From an uncultured Methanobrevibacter sp. (lineage in GTDB: Archaea; Methanobacteriota; Methanobacteria; Methanobacteriales; Methanobacteriaceae), in contig CACZPT010000042.1 in assembly GCA_902783085.1 (NCBI GenBank), positions 1 to 7,624 of the forward strand: 7,624 bases of DNA, in the 5' to 3' direction. The notes beneath the pieces are model-generated. The model made no database searches. It saw only the letters and a program-made list of their open reading frames with translations, and was not told the DNA's origin. A program made the position numbers and the translations under genes. Shown here one piece after another: positions 4,692-7,624 of the stretch (the stretch's first letter is position 1; every line of letters starts with the position of its first letter).

Positions 4692-6010
4692 AAGTTTCCT
4701 CCAAAGTTAGGCATTGCAGCTACATGAGAGTGAACATAACTGGCTAGAGTATTTTTTTCTATAAATCCATCTTGATTGTTAAATGAGCCTTTTCCTCTAG
4801 TAATTTTAAATGCAAATTTATGTTTTGGTTTATCTATTAATACTTTTGAGTAATGGAATTCATGGCCATGGAATTTTTCTCCTTTTTTAGATATAATATT
4901 GTCTTCTTGAACTTCAGCTATTGTATATTTTAGTGCTTGAACTTTATCTGTTAAAATTGATTTATATGGATATACATTTACTACTTTATCTTCATGAATG
5001 GATTCCATTAGATACATTAAACCTCCACATTCAGCAAAAATAGGTCTATTATCCAGGTGGAAGGCTTTGATTTCTTTAAGCATATTTTTATTTAAACTAA
5101 GTTCTTTTGAAAATAATTCAGGATAACCTCCGCCGATATATAATCCATCAATATCTGGGAGATGTTCATCGTTAAGTGGTGAGAAATATTCTATTTTAGC
5201 ATTATTAGCTTCAATTGATTCAATATTTTCTTTATAATAAAAATTAAAGGCTTCGTCATACGCAACTCCAATTTTAACCTTTTGTTTATTTAATTTATTC
5301 CAAATCGGAGTGGTTTCGGATTTTATTTTGGGGCTAGATTTAGCTATTTCAACCAATCTGTCTAAATCAATAGATTCTTTAATTGTTTTAGACCAAATAT
5401 CAATAAATTTTAATGAATTTTCCCTTTCACGAGCTGGAACAAGGCCTAAATGGCGTTGTTCAATTGAAATAGAATCATCTCTTATAATGCCACCAATAAC
5501 TTCAACTTTTGTAATCTCTTCAATTGATCGTTTGGTTTTTAAATAATGTGCTTTATTTTTAACTTTATTTAAGATAACTCCTGCAATATTAATTTTTGGA
5601 TCTAAGCTTTGAAAACCTAAAACTAATGCAGCAGCACTTTTAACAAGACTTCTGGAATTTATGATTAAAATAACTGGAGCTTCAAGGGATTTTGCAATTG
5701 ATGCAGTACTTCCAATGTCGTTTATGGAATCAATTCCTTCGTATAATCCTCTAACACCTTCAATAACAGCAATATCTTTATTTATCATTGCTTTATTGTA
5801 GGAATCTCTAACTTGTCCTTCACTCATAAAAAAGGAGTCTAAGTTTCTAGATGTGTTTTTAGTAGCTAATGTATGATATGAAGGGTCAATATAATCCGGT
5901 CCAACTTTAAACGGTTGTACATTATACTTTTCACTTAAAGCTTTCATAATTCCAGTAGCTATTGTGGTTTTTCCAACAGCACTACCTGTACCTGCTAAAA
6001 TAATTCTCAT
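4667..6010 (-). CDS. cfbB: Ni-sirohydrochlorin a,c-diamide synthase (CfbB/CbiA family)
   Basis: This 447-residue ATP- and glutamine-dependent amidase converts the a and c acetate side chains of a tetrapyrrole to amides. In methanogens the expected substrate is Ni-sirohydrochlorin on the way to coenzyme F430; the same family makes cobyrinate a,c-diamide for B12 (CbiA), and sequence alone does not fully separate them. The N-terminal dethiobiotin synthetase-like domain has a P-loop GTGSAVGKTT (7-16), the FKVGPDYIDPSYH segment (34-46) and VIEGVRGLYEG (82-92). The C-terminal glutaminase domain has YIGGGYPE (291-298), the nucleophile C328 in FAECGGLMYL, HGHEFHYS (381-388) and the His pair in SYVHSH (424-429). 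Length is normal and all key residues are present. A TATA-like element is centred 23-24 bases before the ATG and there is no ribosome binding site, which suggests a leaderless mRNA. The polymerase gene follows with a 25-bp overlap. Confidence 0.93.
   Translation of the reverse strand: MRIILAGTGSAVGKTTIATGIMKALSEKYNVQPFKVGPDYIDPSYHTLATKNTSRNLDSFFMSEGQVRDSYNKAMINKDIAVIEGVRGLYEGIDSINDIGSTASIAKSLEAPVILIINSRSLVKSAAALVLGFQSLDPKINIAGVILNKVKNKAHYLKTKRSIEEITKVEVIGGIIRDDSISIEQRHLGLVPARERENSLKFIDIWSKTIKESIDLDRLVEIAKSSPKIKSETTPIWNKLNKQKVKIGVAYDEAFNFYYKENIESIEANNAKIEYFSPLNDEHLPDIDGLYIGGGYPELFSKELSLNKNMLKEIKAFHLDNRPIFAECGGLMYLMESIHEDKVVNVYPYKSILTDKVQALKYTIAEVQEDNIISKKGEKFHGHEFHYSKVLIDKPKHKFAFKITRGKGSFNNQDGFIEKNTLASYVHSHVAAMPNFGGNLCLSAREG
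4698..4702 (-). promoter_or_regulatory. Strong ribosome binding site inside the cfbB end
   Basis: GGAGG on the minus strand leaves 6 bases to ATG 4691. It lies within cfbB codons that encode Gly-Gly near the C-terminus (FGGN). This supports a real 25-bp gene overlap with coupled translation, not a misplaced start. Confidence 0.8.
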
Positions 6011-6029
6011 AAATAATAATTATTTGCTT

Positions 6030-6037
6030 TTATATAA
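6030..6037 (-). promoter_or_regulatory. TATA box for the cfbB-polymerase unit
   Basis: TTATATAA is centred 23-24 bases before ATG 6010 on the minus strand. This puts the transcript start at or within a few bases of the start codon. No G-rich ribosome binding site occurs between the element and the ATG, which agrees with a leaderless mRNA. Confidence 0.6.
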
Positions 6038-6091
6038 TATCTTTTTTGATGATAAGACAAAGATGGTTATTTTTTAATGTCTTTAAATCAT

Positions 6092-6136
6092 TTTATATAA
6101 TACTTTTAACAAACCCTAATTTATAATATATGGTGG
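6092..6136 (+). promoter_or_regulatory. thrS promoter and ribosome binding site
   Basis: A perfect TTTATATA lies at 6092-6099, predicting a start near 6122 and a leader of about 19 bases. GGTGG at 6132-6136 is a good ribosome binding site 4 bases before ATG 6141. The rest of the 130-bp spacer shared with cfbB is AT-rich; apart from a weak 6-bp inverted repeat (AAGACA at 6054-6059, TGTCTT at 6078-6083) I see nothing else in it. Confidence 0.65.
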
Positions 6137-6140
6137 TCAA

Positions 6141-7624
6141 ATGAGAATACTAGTTATTCATTCTGATTATTTAAATTACAATGTTAAAAATAAGACACCT
6201 GTAGCTGAAGAAATTGAAGAAGCTACTAAAGAAGGCTCCTTTGATGAATCTTTAGTTGTATTTACAGCTGTTGAAAAAGAAGATGAAGAAAATCCTAAAG
6301 GGATAGTTGAAAATTTAGTTAAAGAAGTTATTAAAACTAATGATCAAGTTAAAGCTGAAAATATTGTTTTATATCCTTATGCTCATTTATCTTCTTCTTT
6401 AAGTTCTCCAAAAGTAGCTATTCAAATTTTAAAAGATGCTGAAGAAGCTTTAAAAGAAGAAAATTTAAATGTTAAAAGAGTTCCGTTTGGATGGTATAAA
6501 GCATTTGAAATTTCATGTAAAGGACATCCTTTAAGTGAACTTTCAAGAAATATCACTGCTGATGTTGAAGATGATAAAAAAGAGAAAAAACCTTCAACCT
6601 GGCATATTTTAGAAAATGATAAAATCACTGAAATTGATGAGTTTGAATTTTCTAACAAGGCTTTTAAACAACTTGTTGATTATGAACTTGGTCAAGGTGC
6701 ATCTGATGAAGGTGAACCTCCACATGTTAAATTAATGAGGGAAAAAGAGATTTGTGATTATGAAAGTGCATCTGATGTTGGAAATCTTAAATGGTATCCT
6801 AAAGGACGTTTAATACGTGATTTATTAGCTGATTATGTTTATAATTTAACTGTCAGCCAAGGTGCTATGCCAATTGAAACTCCAATTTTTTATGATTTGG
6901 ATAATGAAGCAATATATCAACATGCTTACAAATTCGGTGAAAGACAATATAAAACTGATACTAAAAAGAACTTAATGCTTAGATTTGCATGTTGTTTTGG
7001 TGCTTTTAGGGTAATGGCTAATTCATTTTTAACTTGGAAGAATTTACCTGCTAAACTTTATGAATTATCAACATACAGTTTCAGATTTGAGAAAAAAGGA
7101 GAAGTTGTAGGTCTTAAAAGATTAAGAGCATTTACAATGCCGGATTTCCATTCATTCTGTGCTGATGTTCCTGCATCACTAGAAGAATTTTCAAAACAAA
7201 CTGACATGTGTATGCAAACAGGAAAAGATTTGGATTTGGACTTTGAAGTAATTTTTAGAGCAACACAAGATTTCTTTGATGACAATGAAGAATGGATGTA
7301 TGAAATTGCTAGTAAATTCAATAAACCTATTCTTTTAGAAATTTTACCTGAAAGAAAACATTATTGGGTTTGTAAAATTGATTTAGCTAATATTGATTAT
7401 CTTGGCCGTCCAATTGAAAATCCTACCGTTCAAATTGATGTTGAAAGTGGTAAAAGATTTGACATTGAATATTTAGGTGAAGATGGTAATCAACACAATC
7501 CAACAATCTTACACTGTTCACCTACTGGTAGTATTGAAAGAGTTTTATGTGCAATGCTTGAAAAAACAGCTATTGAATTAAATGAAAAATCTCCAATGTT
7601 ACCAACTTGGTTAAGTCCAATTCA
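6141..7624 (+). CDS. thrS: Threonyl-tRNA synthetase, archaeal type, N-terminal 494 codons (3' end outside window)
   Basis: This enzyme charges tRNA-Thr with threonine in the cytoplasm. The N-terminal editing domain (about 1-140) is the archaeal, D-aminoacyl-tRNA deacylase-like type, which removes wrongly attached serine. It begins MRILVIHSDYLNY and carries HLSSSLSSP and FGWYKAFEISCKGHPL, with Y119 and K120 at the positions of the Tyr-Lys pair of the Pyrococcus domain. The class II catalytic domain starts near residue 200. All three zinc ligands that select threonine are visible: a Cys in RFACCFG (C285 most likely, C284 adjacent), H337 in MPDFHSFC and H458 in ILHCSPTGSIER. The motif 2 arginine region is at RLRAFTMPD. 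The frame stays open to the window edge. Archaeal homologues are a little over 600 residues, so the missing part is mainly the end of the catalytic domain and the anticodon-binding domain. It is divergent from cfbB. Confidence 0.97.
   Translation, partial: MRILVIHSDYLNYNVKNKTPVAEEIEEATKEGSFDESLVVFTAVEKEDEENPKGIVENLVKEVIKTNDQVKAENIVLYPYAHLSSSLSSPKVAIQILKDAEEALKEENLNVKRVPFGWYKAFEISCKGHPLSELSRNITADVEDDKKEKKPSTWHILENDKITEIDEFEFSNKAFKQLVDYELGQGASDEGEPPHVKLMREKEICDYESASDVGNLKWYPKGRLIRDLLADYVYNLTVSQGAMPIETPIFYDLDNEAIYQHAYKFGERQYKTDTKKNLMLRFACCFGAFRVMANSFLTWKNLPAKLYELSTYSFRFEKKGEVVGLKRLRAFTMPDFHSFCADVPASLEEFSKQTDMCMQTGKDLDLDFEVIFRATQDFFDDNEEWMYEIASKFNKPILLEILPERKHYWVCKIDLANIDYLGRPIENPTVQIDVESGKRFDIEYLGEDGNQHNPTILHCSPTGSIERVLCAMLEKTAIELNEKSPMLPTWLSPI

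Noticed and set aside
5310..5546. 78-codon open frame on plus inside cfbB
   Set aside because: Antisense to a well-conserved enzyme with no initiation signals; composition rich in Ser, Ile and Leu as expected of a shadow.
6054..6083. 6-bp inverted repeat AAGACA/TGTCTT in the cfbB-thrS spacer as an operator
   Set aside because: Short arms 18 bases apart in AT-rich DNA are expected by chance and do not overlap either TATA box.
6422..6658. 78-codon open frame on minus inside thrS
   Set aside because: Serine- and phenylalanine-rich antisense shadow of a highly conserved synthetase, with no start signals.
7058..7321. 87-codon open frame on minus inside thrS
   Set aside because: Same reasons; it covers the catalytic domain of the synthetase.
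1..7624. CRISPR array, insertion sequence, tRNA, rRNA or prophage attachment site
   Set aside because: No spaced direct repeats, transposase, cloverleaf or rRNA-like sequence was seen on either strand, and coding density is uniform.

Overview
The window is AT-rich, tightly packed archaeal DNA, most like a Methanobrevibacter-type member of the Methanobacteriales. The lineage call rests on several things seen together: a methanogenesis marker 12 protein, a CfbB/CbiA-type a,c-diamide synthase expected for coenzyme F430, an archaeal ThrRS with the DTD-like editing domain, an Sm-like protein, TATA boxes matching TTTATATA, and GGTG/GGAGG ribosome binding sites. The genus is an inference from composition and protein flavour.

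Layout. (1) Positions 1-415 hold the 3' end of ilvC (branched-chain amino acid synthesis), ending in a hairpin plus a T8 tract. (2) At 451-1458 is the methanogenesis marker 12 gene, an ASKHA-fold protein of unknown function. (3) At 1459-1656, on the minus strand, is a short, divergent Sm-like protein whose stop codon abuts that of marker 12. (4) At 1734-1877 is a 47-codon gene that probably makes a leaderless mRNA and encodes a two-helix protein. (5) At 1866-2645, minus strand, is surE. (6) At 2751-3650 is a membrane-anchored Mrr-like protein whose nuclease site looks degenerate. (7) At 3636-4691, minus strand, is a polytopic membrane protein resembling oligosaccharide repeat-unit (Wzy-like) polymerases. 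(8) At 4667-6010, minus strand, is cfbB, which overlaps the polymerase gene by 25 bp. (9) From 6141 to the window end is the 5' part of thrS.

Most genes are housekeeping or methanogen-core, and I see no mobile element, CRISPR array, tRNA or rRNA. cfbB and the polymerase form one translationally coupled two-gene unit. The other genes alternate in strand. All three convergent junctions have no spacer (stops abutting, 12 bp overlap, 15 bp overlap). Two of the three divergent spacers carry a single symmetric TATA-like element that could serve both directions. There is no stretch over 300 bases without a gene.

The items most worth following are the inactivated-looking membrane Mrr-like protein, the small leaderless gene opposite surE, the divergent Sm-like protein, and the coupling of an F430 enzyme to an envelope polysaccharide polymerase. 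I found no convincing complete new system. These are uncharacterised single genes and regulatory arrangements in an otherwise ordinary methanogen region.
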